Shown piece after piece: positions 54,232 to 63,858 of a stretch of 64,000 bases of DNA (position 1 is its first letter; each line of letters opens with the position of its first letter). The DNA is from Bacteroidota bacterium (GTDB lineage: Bacteria; Bacteroidota; Bacteroidia; Bacteroidales; JAAUTT01). The position numbers and the translations under genes were made by a program. Below the pieces are notes generated by a model that saw only the letters and a program-made list of their open reading frames with translations, searched no databases and was not told the origin of the DNA. The stretch is taken from contig JAEYWD010000102.1 in NCBI GenBank assembly GCA_023429135.1, positions 124,001 through 188,000 on the forward strand. Direction: 5' to 3'.

Positions 54232-56990
54232 TGGGCTTCGAGCCAGTTTTTACCCGCTCCCACTTCAACAACCAATGGAACTTTTAATTCCACTGCGCTT
54301 TCCATTTCTTCTTTTGCAAGCTTTTTAACAATATCAAGCTCTTCCATGGGAACATCGAATACCAATTCGTCGTGTACCTGAAGAATCATTTCGGTTTTCA
54401 GGTTATGACGCTTCAGAGCTTTATGAATATTGATCATTGCCATTTTAATAATATCGGCTGCTGTACCCTGAATAGGAGAATTTATTGCATTTCGTTCAGC
54501 CATACTCCGAACGGTGGCATTGGCCGATACAATATCCGGCAGGTGACGTCTCCGCCCAAACAGGGTTTTAACATATCCAAGAGACTTTCCAGCCTGAATT
54601 GACATATCCATATAAGTTTTCACACCAGGGAAGGTAGCAAAATATCCTTCTATAAGCATTGAAGCCTCCTTTCTTGGAATTTTTAGTCGCTGGGAAAGGC
54701 CGAATGCCGATATACCATAAATAATTCCAAAATTGGCCGTTTTAGCGTTATTTCGCATTTCGCGTGTTACCTCCTCAACCGGCACATTATAAATTTTTGC
54801 TGCAGTGGCAGTATGAATGTCCTCGTTATTACGAAAAGCATCCATCATATTCAAATCCTCACTCATATGAGCCATAATGCGTAACTCAATCTGAGAATAA
54901 TCAGCCGAAACAATCAAATGATTTTCATTCCGGGGAATAAATGCCTTTCTGATTTCTCTTCCCCTTTCGGTTCTTATTGGAATATTCTGGAGGTTCGGGT
55001 TAATCGAACTCAAACGACCGGTCGCAGCAAGAGCCTGATTAAATGTGGTATGTAACCTTCCGGTTAAATTATTTACCAGCTCAGGAAGAGCTTCCACATA
55101 TGTATTCAACAACTTACGCAACATACGGTAATCCAGTATAAATGGAATAATAGGGTGCTTATCGGCAAGATCAAGCAAAACATCTTCTGAAGTGGAGTAC
55201 TGCTTTGTTTTGGTTTTTTTGTTGTTGGAATCAATTCCCAGCTTTTCAAATAAAATTTCACCTAATTGTCTGGGCGATTGAATGTTAAACTGAGTTCCGG
55301 CAAGTTTAAATATTTCCTCCTCAATTTTCAAAAGATCAGTCCGCAGTTCGTTAGCTAATTCATTCAACGCAGACTTATCCAGGTTAATGCCGGCAAATTC
55401 CATGTCGGCCAATACATTAATGAGTGGCATTTCAAGCGTTTCTGCCAATTCTGCTAAGGAATTCTTTTCAAGCTCCTTTTCCAGAATAAGCTTCAACTGC
55501 CAGGTTACATCGGCATCCTCGGCAGCATATTCCGCAATATTTTCCAGCGCAACCGATGACATGCTGATTTGCTGTCTTCCTTTACCAATCAAATCCTCAA
55601 TAGGAACAGGGGTATATTTCAGATACTTCTCCGAAAGGTAAGTCATATTATGCCTCTGCTCCGGCTCAATAAGGTAGTGTGCCAGCATCGTGTCAAATAT
55701 CCGGCCTTTCACTTCAATACCATACTTCTTGAAAACAAGTATATCAAATTTTATATTCTGCCCTATTTTGGAAATATTCTCATCTTCGAGCACCAATGCC
55801 AATAATTCAACATATTGCTGTATATTTTCCTTCTCTCTAGGGAAAGCAATATAATAAGCTTCTCGCTCTTTCCAGGAAACCGAAATACCCACAAGTTCTG
55901 CATCAAGGGTATTAAGAGAGGTGGTTTCGGTATCAATACAAAATTCCGGAAGAGATTTTATTTGACCTATTAGGGACTGCAATTCGCCTTGATTATTAAT
56001 TATCAGATATTTATGAGGGGTATTATCAATACTGTTGTACAATTTTTGCTGCTCCACAGGCTCAGGAAGCACCATATCGAAAAGATTGCCCTGCAATGCA
56101 ACTGGTTTATTAACTCTGGCTGTTATCCGCTTTTCAAGACTGTTGAAATTCATCTTGCTCAACAAAGGACGAATTTTATTTAAATCCTGCTTTTTAAAAC
56201 TCAGATCTCTTATAATACAGTCGACCTCCACATCGGTGCTAATGGTACAAAGTTGTTTGGCAAGGTAAACAGTTTCCTTATGATTGGACATTACCTCAAG
56301 CACTTTACCTTTCAAGGTATGCAGATTGTTAAACAGATTTTCAAGCGTTCCATGATCGGCCAAAAGTTTAGCAGCAGTTTTTTCGCCAATTCCGGGGGCA
56401 CCAGGAACATTGTCGGATTTATCTCCAACCAGTGCTAAAAACTCCAGAAACTGCTCAGGCGATTCTACATCAAAATAACTTCTAATATTATCAAGGGAAA
56501 TAATCTCGGAAGGTGTTCCAGGCTTGCTCGGCCTGAGAATATAAATGTTTCTATCAAGGAGCTGGATGTAATCCTTGTCAGGAGTTACCATGTAAACCTG
56601 AAAATCTTCTTTTGAAGCCCTTTTTGCAATGGTGCCTATTATATCATCTGCTTCATAACCGTCACATTCTAAAATAGGAATATCATAAGCCTGAAGCAAT
56701 TCCTTAATAATAGGAATTGATTTCTTAATTTCCTCAGGCGTTGATTCTCTGTTTGCCTTATATAACGGGTAAATTTCGTTACGGAAAGTATTACCGGGAG
56801 GATCAAAAGCCACCGCCATATGAGTGGGACTTTCCTTGGTAATTATGTCTTCAATTGTATTGAGAAAACCAAATACAGTGGAGGTATTGAAGCCTTCGGC
56901 ATTAAACATAGGACTGCGGAGAAACGCATAATACGATCGGTAAATCAATGCGTAAGCATCGAGCAGGAATAAACGGTTGTGACTATTCAT
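54228..56990 (-). CDS. polA: DNA polymerase I
   Basis: A 920-residue repair polymerase. The 5' nuclease domain (about 1-290) is complete, with H3TH (PGAPGIGEKTAAKLL). The 3'-5' exonuclease is active-looking: Asp353 and Glu355 in FCIDTETTSL. The polymerase domain (from about 540) has VSADYSQIELRI and QVHDELVFDVP. It starts 12 bp after the arsR-type gene on the same strand and so is probably co-transcribed with it, an odd arrangement. Confidence 0.97.
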   Translation of the reverse strand: MNSHNRLFLLDAYALIYRSYYAFLRSPMFNAEGFNTSTVFGFLNTIEDIITKESPTHMAVAFDPPGNTFRNEIYPLYKANRESTPEEIKKSIPIIKELLQAYDIPILECDGYEADDIIGTIAKRASKEDFQVYMVTPDKDYIQLLDRNIYILRPSKPGTPSEIISLDNIRSYFDVESPEQFLEFLALVGDKSDNVPGAPGIGEKTAAKLLADHGTLENLFNNLHTLKGKVLEVMSNHKETVYLAKQLCTISTDVEVDCIIRDLSFKKQDLNKIRPLLSKMNFNSLEKRITARVNKPVALQGNLFDMVLPEPVEQQKLYNSIDNTPHKYLIINNQGELQSLIGQIKSLPEFCIDTETTSLNTLDAELVGISVSWKEREAYYIAFPREKENIQQYVELLALVLEDENISKIGQNIKFDILVFKKYGIEVKGRIFDTMLAHYLIEPEQRHNMTYLSEKYLKYTPVPIEDLIGKGRQQISMSSVALENIAEYAAEDADVTWQLKLILEKELEKNSLAELAETLEMPLINVLADMEFAGINLDKSALNELANELRTDLLKIEEEIFKLAGTQFNIQSPRQLGEILFEKLGIDSNNKKTKTKQYSTSEDVLLDLADKHPIIPFILDYRMLRKLLNTYVEALPELVNNLTGRLHTTFNQALAATGRLSSINPNLQNIPIRTERGREIRKAFIPRNENHLIVSADYSQIELRIMAHMSEDLNMMDAFRNNEDIHTATAAKIYNVPVEEVTREMRNNAKTANFGIIYGISAFGLSQRLKIPRKEASMLIEGYFATFPGVKTYMDMSIQAGKSLGYVKTLFGRRRHLPDIVSANATVRSMAERNAINSPIQGTAADIIKMAMINIHKALKRHNLKTEMILQVHDELVFDVPMEELDIVKKLAKEEMESAVELKVPLVVEVGAGKNWLEAH

Positions 56991-57002
56991 TTTAGAAAGG
57001 GA

Positions 57003-57302
57003 TTAAGAACAGGAACATTTACTGACGCAATCGAGGATGCTGGTTAAATTATCATGTTTGAGGAAGTAAAAAGTATTCTTACCATCCCTCTTGGAACTTA
57101 GCACTCCTTTATCCTTCAGTATTCCTAAATGATGCGAGGCAGTTGCCTGCTCTATTTTTAAAGTAGAATGAATCTCGGAAACTGTAAGCTTTTTGCCATC
57201 CTCCAAACAATTCAAAATAGAAATCCTTACCGGATGAGCAATCGCTTTAAGCATATTGGCAGCCTGGTCCAATTGTTCTGGGGTTAATTCACTAAATTTC
57301 AT
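57003..57302 (-). CDS. ArsR/SmtB-family transcriptional regulator with Cys-rich tail
   Basis: A 99-residue winged-helix repressor. The HTH is in EIHSTLKIEQATASHHLGILKDKG; the wing includes SKRDGKNTFYFL. The tail CVSKCSCS provides three Cys that could bind metal or sense redox state. There is a promoter with an overlapping 12-bp palindrome, suggesting autorepression. It is 12 bp before polA. No metal-resistance gene is adjacent. Confidence 0.9.
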   Translation of the reverse strand: MKFSELTPEQLDQAANMLKAIAHPVRISILNCLEDGKKLTVSEIHSTLKIEQATASHHLGILKDKGVLSSKRDGKNTFYFLKHDNLTSILDCVSKCSCS

Positions 57303-57310
57303 GTTAGAAA

Positions 57311-57330
57311 TATATTAATATACAAATATA
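57311..57330 (-). promoter_or_regulatory. ArsR-type gene promoter with overlapping operator palindrome
   Basis: On the minus strand the -7 element TATATTTG (57330-57323, TAnnTTTG) is directly followed by the perfect palindrome TATATTAATATA (57322-57311) at the expected start of transcription, just before the start codon at 57302. ArsR operators are AT-rich inverted repeats in this place, so autorepression is likely. Confidence 0.55.
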
Positions 57331-57428
57331 TAAATAATATGCCCACAATTAATTAAATTAAATTGCATAAATTCAGCCAAAGCATTTGTATCTTGTGGAA
57401 GTTTATGTTCAATTTCAGTAATAAACAC

Positions 57429-58364
57429 ATGGCTCAAACAAAAACATTGGAAATTTCGTTAAAAGAGGAAATCTTCAAATACAAGGAATATTATAAAACA
57501 TCGCTAAAAAGCAAAACTAAAATTCTTGATATTATTTCTTCATTTGTACATCAAAGAAAAGAAAATAAAATACTTCCCATAATTACCATACTCTCGGCAA
57601 AGGCTTCGGGCAAAATAACCGATACCACCTATGTTGCCGCTGCCATAATAGATCTGCTGTATACAGCAACAAAAATTCACGACGATGTAGAAAATGAATC
57701 CTATTCTACCAATATATTCAATAAAATAGATTCATTATGGAAAGAAAAGCTTTCGGTATTAATGGGTGATTATTTTCTGGCCCAGGGTCTTTTAATTTCT
57801 GTTAAAAACAAAAATTACCAATTGCTTGAAATTTTCTCGAAATCAGTTAAACAAATTACTGAAGGGGAAATACAAATGTTAAATATTACCAGTAATTTAA
57901 CCTTTGACAAAAAAGAATATCTGGATATAATTCAAAAAAAATCGGCTTCGCTTTATGCTGCATGTACAAAAGCCGGTGCCCTATCAGTGGGTGCAGACAA
58001 CGAAACGATTAATATACTTACCTCCTATGGCCGAAACTACGGAATTGCATTATTTATTAATAACGATCTTCAAATAAAAAACACGATAATAAATTCGAAA
58101 TACCGAATTACACTTCCTTATATATTGGCTCTTATTAATTCGGATGAACAGGAAAAAATTAAAATGATGAAATACCTGCATTATCCTGTTGAAAAGAAAT
58201 TAACAGCGTATTTACAAAGTTATACGGAGAAGAAAAATGGCGTATCCGAAGCCATTAAACTATTAGAAGATTATAAAACCAAAGCTGTTGAGGATATCAC
58301 AGAACTGCCATTTTCCGATGCAGTGGAATCGCTAAAACAATTAGTTATCAAGACCATTGATTAG
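57429..58364 (+). CDS. polyprenyl-synthetase-family protein with degenerate catalytic motifs
   Basis: A 311-residue all-alpha protein of the trans-isoprenyl diphosphate synthase fold (LLYTATKIHDDVENES; KLSVLMGDYFLAQGL). The start is at 57429 (MAQTKT); a longer frame begins 22 codons upstream without a normal start. Key residues have been lost. The first Asp-rich motif is D85-D-V-E-N89 with the following Arg-Arg missing. The second reads N211-N-D-L-Q-I. The N-terminal G-G-K-R-x-R-P region is R-K-E-N-K-I-L-P. It is therefore probably not an active GGPP synthase, though it may have a non-catalytic role. It stands alone and divergent from arsR-polA. Confidence 0.82.
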   Translation: MAQTKTLEISLKEEIFKYKEYYKTSLKSKTKILDIISSFVHQRKENKILPIITILSAKASGKITDTTYVAAAIIDLLYTATKIHDDVENESYSTNIFNKIDSLWKEKLSVLMGDYFLAQGLLISVKNKNYQLLEIFSKSVKQITEGEIQMLNITSNLTFDKKEYLDIIQKKSASLYAACTKAGALSVGADNETINILTSYGRNYGIALFINNDLQIKNTIINSKYRITLPYILALINSDEQEKIKMMKYLHYPVEKKLTAYLQSYTEKKNGVSEAIKLLEDYKTKAVEDITELPFSDAVESLKQLVIKTID

Positions 58365-58483
58365 TTTATTAAACCAGAAGAATGGCGAGTAAAAGCTAAC
58401 CTGAGGTAAAAACTTTCAGATAAACAATTCAATACATAAGTCTAACTAAACTTTTGCATTATCATATATTTCATTCGTGCATC

Positions 58484-60292
58484 CTAGGTTTCATGAGTTA
58501 TTTTATTAAGAAAACTGATGATAATTTCAGCTTTTTTTTTGCCTACCAGCTTAATTATTTTGTTCATTTCAGCCTTCTTAAGGCCGTTAATCGATTTGAA
58601 TTCTTTAAATAAAACCGTCATAGTCTTCTCTCCTACTCCTGGAATGGATTCCAGCTCCGATTTAATCATCGAAGAACTTCTTTTCTGCCGGTGAAATGTA
58701 ATTCCAAAACGATGAGCTTCGTCGCGGATTTGCTGGATTACTTTTAAAGTTACAGAACTTTTATCGAGATAAACAGGCAGAGAATCTCCAGGAAAATAGA
58801 TTTCTTCAAGCTTTTTGGCAATGCCAATAATTCCCATCTTACCATATATACCCAATTTATTAAGACTATTTACCGCTGCATGAAGCTGCCCTTTCCCTCC
58901 ATCTATAACAACAAGCTGCGGAAGCGGCTTATTTTCCTCTATCAATCGATGATAACGCCTGTATACAATCTCTTCCATAGAGGAAAAGTCGTCGGGACCA
59001 ACAACGGTTTTCACATTAAAATGGCGGTATTCCGATTTAAAAGGTTTTCCATCTTTAAAAACCACACAGGCTGCAACCGGATTTGTACCCTGAATATTAC
59101 TGTTATCAAAGCATTCAATAAATACAGGTAATTCGTTTAAATGTAAGTCCTTCTGAATACGCTCCAGTATTTTATTTGACGGCTTTTCCTTGTCAAATTC
59201 TTCTTTCCGTTTTTTAATATTCAATAAATAAAACTTAGCATTTCGCTCTGATAATTCGAGAAGTTTCTTCTTATCACCTATACGGGGAATTGTAAAACTC
59301 ACACCTTCGATATGATATTCCAAAGGAAAAGGGAGAATAATCTCGCATGAATTGCTCCCAAAACGATTACGAAGCTCTAATACGGCAGATGCTAAAAGTT
59401 CTTCATTTGATTCATCCAGCTTTAACTCAAGCTCGAACGAATGAGCTAATAAAACAGCCCCATCAACTACCTTAAGGAAATTAACAACTACCAAGTCTTC
59501 TTCCCTATAAATAGAAAAGACATCAACATTTTTGATGGAAGGGTTTACAATAGTCGATTTGCTTTGGAATTTCTCTAAAATTTCCAACTTCTCTTTGATC
59601 GTATTTGCCTCCTCGAACCTGAAATCTTCAGCAAATTTATTCATCAAATCACGAAGATAATTTGAAACCTGTGTTAAATTACCCTTCAAAATATCTTTAA
59701 CCCGCTCGATATTTTCATTGTAATCCTTCAAAGAAAACTTCCCTTCGCAGGGAGCTAAGCAGTTCCCGAGATGAAACTCCAGGCAAATCTTGTATTTTCC
59801 TGCTAAAATGGATTCATCATTCAAATTAAGACTACAGGTCCGCAATGGAAACAACTGACGAATGAGTTCCAGTAAGGTCCTGACCATAGTTGCTGAAGTA
59901 TAAGGTCCATAATAAAGAGAACCATCCTTAATTATGTTCCGCGTGGAAAAAACCCTGGGAAATGGTTCATTTTTTATACAAATCCATGGAAAAGATTTAT
60001 CGTCCTTCAGCAAAAAATTATATCGGGGTTGTAGTTCCTTAATAAGATTATTTTCGAGTAAAAGAGCATCCTGCTCCGAATTAACGACAATATACCGGAT
60101 ATCGGTAATCTTTTTTACTAAAAGATACAGTTTACGGTTATCATAATGATTTTTGTGGAAATAACTCGAGACACGTTTCTTAAGATTAATTGCCTTCCCA
60201 ACATAAATTATCTCTCCCTGGACGTTCAGAAACTGATAAACCCCAGGACGATCGGGCAAATTGGGTAAAATATGATTTAAAATATGCTCCAC
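58484..60292 (-). CDS. uvrC: excinuclease ABC subunit C
   Basis: A 602-residue nucleotide-excision nuclease. The N-terminal GIY-YIG domain (GVYQFLNVQGEIIYVGKA) is followed by the UVR helix pair (FRFEEANTIKEKLEIL), the RNase-H-like nuclease (FIECFDNSNIQGTNPVAA) and C-terminal HhH motifs (SIPGVGEKTMTVLFKEF). It begins with GTG at 60292, sharing bases with the TAG of ade (TAGTG), so the two genes are translationally coupled. A parS-like sequence with two mismatches lies within it at 59935-59950. Confidence 0.97.
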   Translation of the reverse strand: MEHILNHILPNLPDRPGVYQFLNVQGEIIYVGKAINLKKRVSSYFHKNHYDNRKLYLLVKKITDIRYIVVNSEQDALLLENNLIKELQPRYNFLLKDDKSFPWICIKNEPFPRVFSTRNIIKDGSLYYGPYTSATMVRTLLELIRQLFPLRTCSLNLNDESILAGKYKICLEFHLGNCLAPCEGKFSLKDYNENIERVKDILKGNLTQVSNYLRDLMNKFAEDFRFEEANTIKEKLEILEKFQSKSTIVNPSIKNVDVFSIYREEDLVVVNFLKVVDGAVLLAHSFELELKLDESNEELLASAVLELRNRFGSNSCEIILPFPLEYHIEGVSFTIPRIGDKKKLLELSERNAKFYLLNIKKRKEEFDKEKPSNKILERIQKDLHLNELPVFIECFDNSNIQGTNPVAACVVFKDGKPFKSEYRHFNVKTVVGPDDFSSMEEIVYRRYHRLIEENKPLPQLVVIDGGKGQLHAAVNSLNKLGIYGKMGIIGIAKKLEEIYFPGDSLPVYLDKSSVTLKVIQQIRDEAHRFGITFHRQKRSSSMIKSELESIPGVGEKTMTVLFKEFKSINGLKKAEMNKIIKLVGKKKAEIIISFLNKITHET

Positions 60293-61926
60293 TATTGAAC
60301 AAATAGATCTGTAAACTCAAATTTATTTACGTCAAACAATCCCCTATCGGTAAGTTTTAATGAAGGAATCACCGGTAAAGCCAAAAACGACAGTGTCATT
60401 AAAGGTGACTTCAAAACACAACCATGCTGGTGAGTCAGTTCTATTATTTTCCCATACCGCTCAGCAACAAATAAAGCATCCTTATCAGACATAAGTCCGC
60501 CAACCGGAAGCGGCAAAACCTCCTTTACTTCACCTGAAACAAAGGCAATCCCACCTTTATGCTCAACCAAAGCATTTATAGCTGCGCTAATATCACCAGA
60601 ATTATCACCTACAGCAATAATATTATGACTATCGTGAGCAATCGTGCTTGCTATAGCGCCCCTCAAAGAGCCAAAACCCTTTACGAGAGCATTCGCTGGC
60701 AAACTATTTTTATAGCGGTCTTTAACGAAAAGCATCAAAGTTTCGGTATTCTTCAAAAAAGAATTAGCATCAACTCCAGATTCGAGAATTTCACATTCGG
60801 TTAAAATACTTCCCTCCTCAACCAATATAACCTTTACTTTTGAGGAAATCCAGTTAAATTCTAAATCGTCTTCAGAAACCAGGGAGGAATTAAAATTATT
60901 TACAACTATACCAGCTTCGCTTGATGTTTTGACATCTTCAAACCTACACCCGGCATCAAAAACAATTTCACCATTAATCCATGTTTGCTGAATATTAAAT
61001 TCAGCAAGATTGTCTACAACTATAAAATCAGCAGAATCGCCCTCCCGAATCAATCCTACAGGCAAATTATAATGTTGAACGGGATTTAAACTTACAGCTC
61101 TTAGAATTTTAAACAGAGAAATTCCACCATTCAGAGCACGCTTAATGAGCAAATTAATATGCCCATTCATTAAATCGTCGGCATGAAGATCATCCGAACA
61201 CAGCATTACATGCTCAGGATGAGTTTCTATAAGCGAATAAAGAGCTTCAAAGTTCTTAGCCGAACTACCTTCTCGAATTAAAACTTTCATCCCCAAACCA
61301 ATCTTTTCGAGCGCCTCTTCCAATGTGGCACATTCATGATCAGTTGAAATTCCAGCCTTAACATAGCTTTTCAAATCATTTCCGGTTATTGCCGGAATAT
61401 GTCCATCAACTGGCTTATTATAGTTGTGAGATAATTTGATTTTTCGCAAAACCTCCCGATCCTTATAAATTACTCCAGGGTAATTCATCATTTCACCAAG
61501 AGCAACGACTGAATTCTTATTTAGAAGAACCTCAATCACGTCAGAATCAAGAACAGCACCAGAGGTTTCAAATGAAGTTGCAGGCACGCATGATGGAGCT
61601 GTCCAGAAAAACTTCAGACTACTCCCTTCACCGTTCCTTATCATAAACTCAACGCCATCTATTCCGCAAACATTAGCAATTTCGTGCGGATCGGAAACGG
61701 TAGCGACAGTTCCGTGTTTAATAGCAATTTTTGAAAAATTCTCCGGAACGAGCAACGAGCTTTCAATATGCACATGCGCATCGACAAAACCAGGAAGAAT
61801 AAATCTATTTTCGGCACTTTCTGTTCTCCGAATCGATTTAATCAAACCATTCTCAATGAAAATCTGAGCAGGGTAGATTTCCTGAGAGTGAATATCGACC
61901 AACATTCCTTGAATTTGAGTATTCAT
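60292..61926 (-). CDS. ade: adenine deaminase
   Basis: A 544-residue amidohydrolase converting adenine to hypoxanthine in purine salvage. The metal motif is FVDAHVHIESSL and the active-site region is CSDDLHADDL. The N-terminal strand region and the C-terminal domain (VALGEMMN, SDKDALFVAERYG) are all present. Its stop overlaps the GTG of uvrC. A pair of parS sites lies just upstream of its start, so its transcription might be affected by ParB spreading. Confidence 0.95.
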   Translation of the reverse strand: MNTQIQGMLVDIHSQEIYPAQIFIENGLIKSIRRTESAENRFILPGFVDAHVHIESSLLVPENFSKIAIKHGTVATVSDPHEIANVCGIDGVEFMIRNGEGSSLKFFWTAPSCVPATSFETSGAVLDSDVIEVLLNKNSVVALGEMMNYPGVIYKDREVLRKIKLSHNYNKPVDGHIPAITGNDLKSYVKAGISTDHECATLEEALEKIGLGMKVLIREGSSAKNFEALYSLIETHPEHVMLCSDDLHADDLMNGHINLLIKRALNGGISLFKILRAVSLNPVQHYNLPVGLIREGDSADFIVVDNLAEFNIQQTWINGEIVFDAGCRFEDVKTSSEAGIVVNNFNSSLVSEDDLEFNWISSKVKVILVEEGSILTECEILESGVDANSFLKNTETLMLFVKDRYKNSLPANALVKGFGSLRGAIASTIAHDSHNIIAVGDNSGDISAAINALVEHKGGIAFVSGEVKEVLPLPVGGLMSDKDALFVAERYGKIIELTHQHGCVLKSPLMTLSFLALPVIPSLKLTDRGLFDVNKFEFTDLFVQ

Positions 61927-61941
61927 TGGATTTTATTTGAG

Positions 61942-61957
61942 TGTTCCACGTGGAACA
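61942..61957. promoter_or_regulatory. parS site 1 (ParB-binding centromere)
   Basis: TGTTCCACGTGGAACA is a perfect 16-bp palindrome that fits the parS consensus TGTTNCACGTGNAACA with no mismatch. It lies in the ade-mnmG gap. Confidence 0.9.
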
Positions 61958-61967
61958 TTTTGGAAAA

Positions 61968-61983
61968 TGTTCCACGTGGAACA
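61968..61983. promoter_or_regulatory. parS site 2 (ParB-binding centromere)
   Basis: An identical perfect parS, 26 bp from site 1. The 10-bp linker (TTTTGGAAAA) is itself symmetrical apart from its two central bases, so the pair forms a 42-bp near-palindrome. It ends 3 bp before the stop of mnmG. Confidence 0.9.
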
Positions 61984-61986
61984 AAT

Positions 61987-63858
61987 TTACCGACCTAGGT
62001 GAACTAATAATACATTAATATCCGATGGTGTAATGCCAGAGATACGGGATGCCTGTCCAATGGAATCGGGCTTAATACGACTAAGTTTTTGCCGCGCTTC
62101 AGTAGATAAAGAGGTGATTTTTTTATAATCGAAGTCTGAATAAATTTTAATAGTCTCCAGGCGCTTTAGTTTTTCGGCAATTGACCTTTCTCTTTCAATA
62201 TATCCCGAATACTTCACAATAATTTCAGCTTCCTCAACAGCTTCGCTAAACAAAACAGGATTAATAGATTTATCAAATTCGGCCTTCAAAATCTCTGCTA
62301 ATTCGAGAATGTTAACCTGAGGTCGCGTGAGAATATCGAAAGCTTTAACGGTTTGTTTAAGTGGAGAAGTGTTTTTTGAGTTTAAATAATCTTCAACTTC
62401 TGCAGGATTTACGCTTCGGTCTTTTAGATATGAAATTATATCCCGTGTAGATTTGATTTTAGCATCAAGATTTCGCATCCGAACATCAGAGGCAAGCCCA
62501 ATTTTAAACGACATAGGGGTAAGACGTGCATCCGCATCATCCTGACGCAATAAAGTGCGATACTCAGCACGCGAAGTGAACATCCGATAAGGCTCGTCAA
62601 CGCCCTTCGTGATTAAATCATCAATCAAAACCCCTATATAGGCCTGGTTTCGAAGCAATACAAAAGGTTCCTTCTCAAAAACATTAAGTGCAGCATTGAT
62701 GCCTGCGATTAAACCTTGCCCGGCAGCTTCTTCATATCCTGTCGTGCCATTAATTTGGCCCGCAAAAAATAAATTAGGCAAATTTTTTGTCTCCAGAGTC
62801 GCCTTTAATTGGGTAGGTGGATAATAATCGTATTCAATGGCATACCCGGGCCGGTAAATCTTTACATTCTCCAGCCCTTTGATTTTCCGAAGAGCTTCAT
62901 ATTGTACCTGCCAAGGCAACGAAGAAGAAAAGCCATTAATATAATACTCATTGGTAGTTAAACCTTCCGGCTCCAGAAACAACTGATGAGATTCCTTACT
63001 GGCAAATGTGACTATTTTATCTTCAATGCTTGGACAATATCGGGGACCAATACCTTTAATCCGACCTGTATATAAAGGAGATTCAGCAAATCCGCGCTCT
63101 AATATTCTATGAACTTCATTATTGGTATAAGTAATATAGCAGGGCTTTAATGTTGCATTATTTTTTATCTCGGGCAAATACGAAAATTTGCCTCCATCCT
63201 CTTCACCAGGTTGAGCTTCCAGCAATTCAAAATTGATTGTCCTTCCATCAATTCTGGCTGGTGTCCCAGTTTTCATACGACCAACTTCGAAACCAAAATC
63301 TTTTAATTGCTCGGAAATTCCTTTAGAGGATGGCTCAGAAATACGACCTCCCTCAGAAGTGTTTTTTCCAACATGAATAATTCCATTGATAAATGTGCCA
63401 TTCGTTAAAACAACCGTTTTGGAATGAAAACTAACACCCTGACGAGTAACAACACCTTCTACCTTGTTTCCAGAAATAATCAATGAGGTGACAGTATCCT
63501 GCCATAAGTCAAGATTTGGGGTTGACTCCAATACTTCCCGCCACTTAAGAGAAAACTGTATACGGTCACATTGGGCTCTTGGACTCCACATAGCAGGTCC
63601 TTTTGACCTATTCAACATCCGAAATTGAATGGTTGTTAAATCAGTAATAATACCTGAATAACCTCCCAAAGCATCAATTTCACGCACAATCTGACCTTTT
63701 GCAATGCCCCCCATTGCTGGATTACAAGACATCTGACCAAATTTGGTCATGTCCATGGTAATCAACAAAGTTTTAGCACCAATATTGGCAGCAGCAGCAG
63801 CAGCCTCGCACCCTGCATGACCACCTCCTACAACAATAACATCATATAATAATTTCAT
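61987..63858 (-). CDS. mnmG: tRNA uridine-5-carboxymethylaminomethyl modification enzyme MnmG
   Basis: FAD enzyme that, with MnmE, modifies wobble U34 of several tRNAs; 623 residues (E. coli 629). The FAD-binding start is VIVVGGGHAGCEAAAAAANIG; SCNPAMGGIAKGQIVREIDALGG and PGYAIEYDYYPPTQL are diagnostic. The C-terminal helical domain is complete (SRISGITPSDINVLLVHLG). Its ATG overlaps the ybeY stop (ATGA). In many bacteria mnmG (gidA) is near oriC, which fits the two parS sites at its end. Confidence 0.97.
   Translation of the reverse strand: MKLLYDVIVVGGGHAGCEAAAAAANIGAKTLLITMDMTKFGQMSCNPAMGGIAKGQIVREIDALGGYSGIITDLTTIQFRMLNRSKGPAMWSPRAQCDRIQFSLKWREVLESTPNLDLWQDTVTSLIISGNKVEGVVTRQGVSFHSKTVVLTNGTFINGIIHVGKNTSEGGRISEPSSKGISEQLKDFGFEVGRMKTGTPARIDGRTINFELLEAQPGEEDGGKFSYLPEIKNNATLKPCYITYTNNEVHRILERGFAESPLYTGRIKGIGPRYCPSIEDKIVTFASKESHQLFLEPEGLTTNEYYINGFSSSLPWQVQYEALRKIKGLENVKIYRPGYAIEYDYYPPTQLKATLETKNLPNLFFAGQINGTTGYEEAAGQGLIAGINAALNVFEKEPFVLLRNQAYIGVLIDDLITKGVDEPYRMFTSRAEYRTLLRQDDADARLTPMSFKIGLASDVRMRNLDAKIKSTRDIISYLKDRSVNPAEVEDYLNSKNTSPLKQTVKAFDILTRPQVNILELAEILKAEFDKSINPVLFSEAVEEAEIIVKYSGYIERERSIAEKLKRLETIKIYSDFDYKKITSLSTEARQKLSRIKPDSIGQASRISGITPSDINVLLVHLGR

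Noticed and set aside
58440..58480. Remnant of the GCCACGAATGCAC repeat downstream of the uvrC stop (ATTCGTGCATCC)
   Set aside because: Only about 10 matching bases; too short to call a repeat copy.
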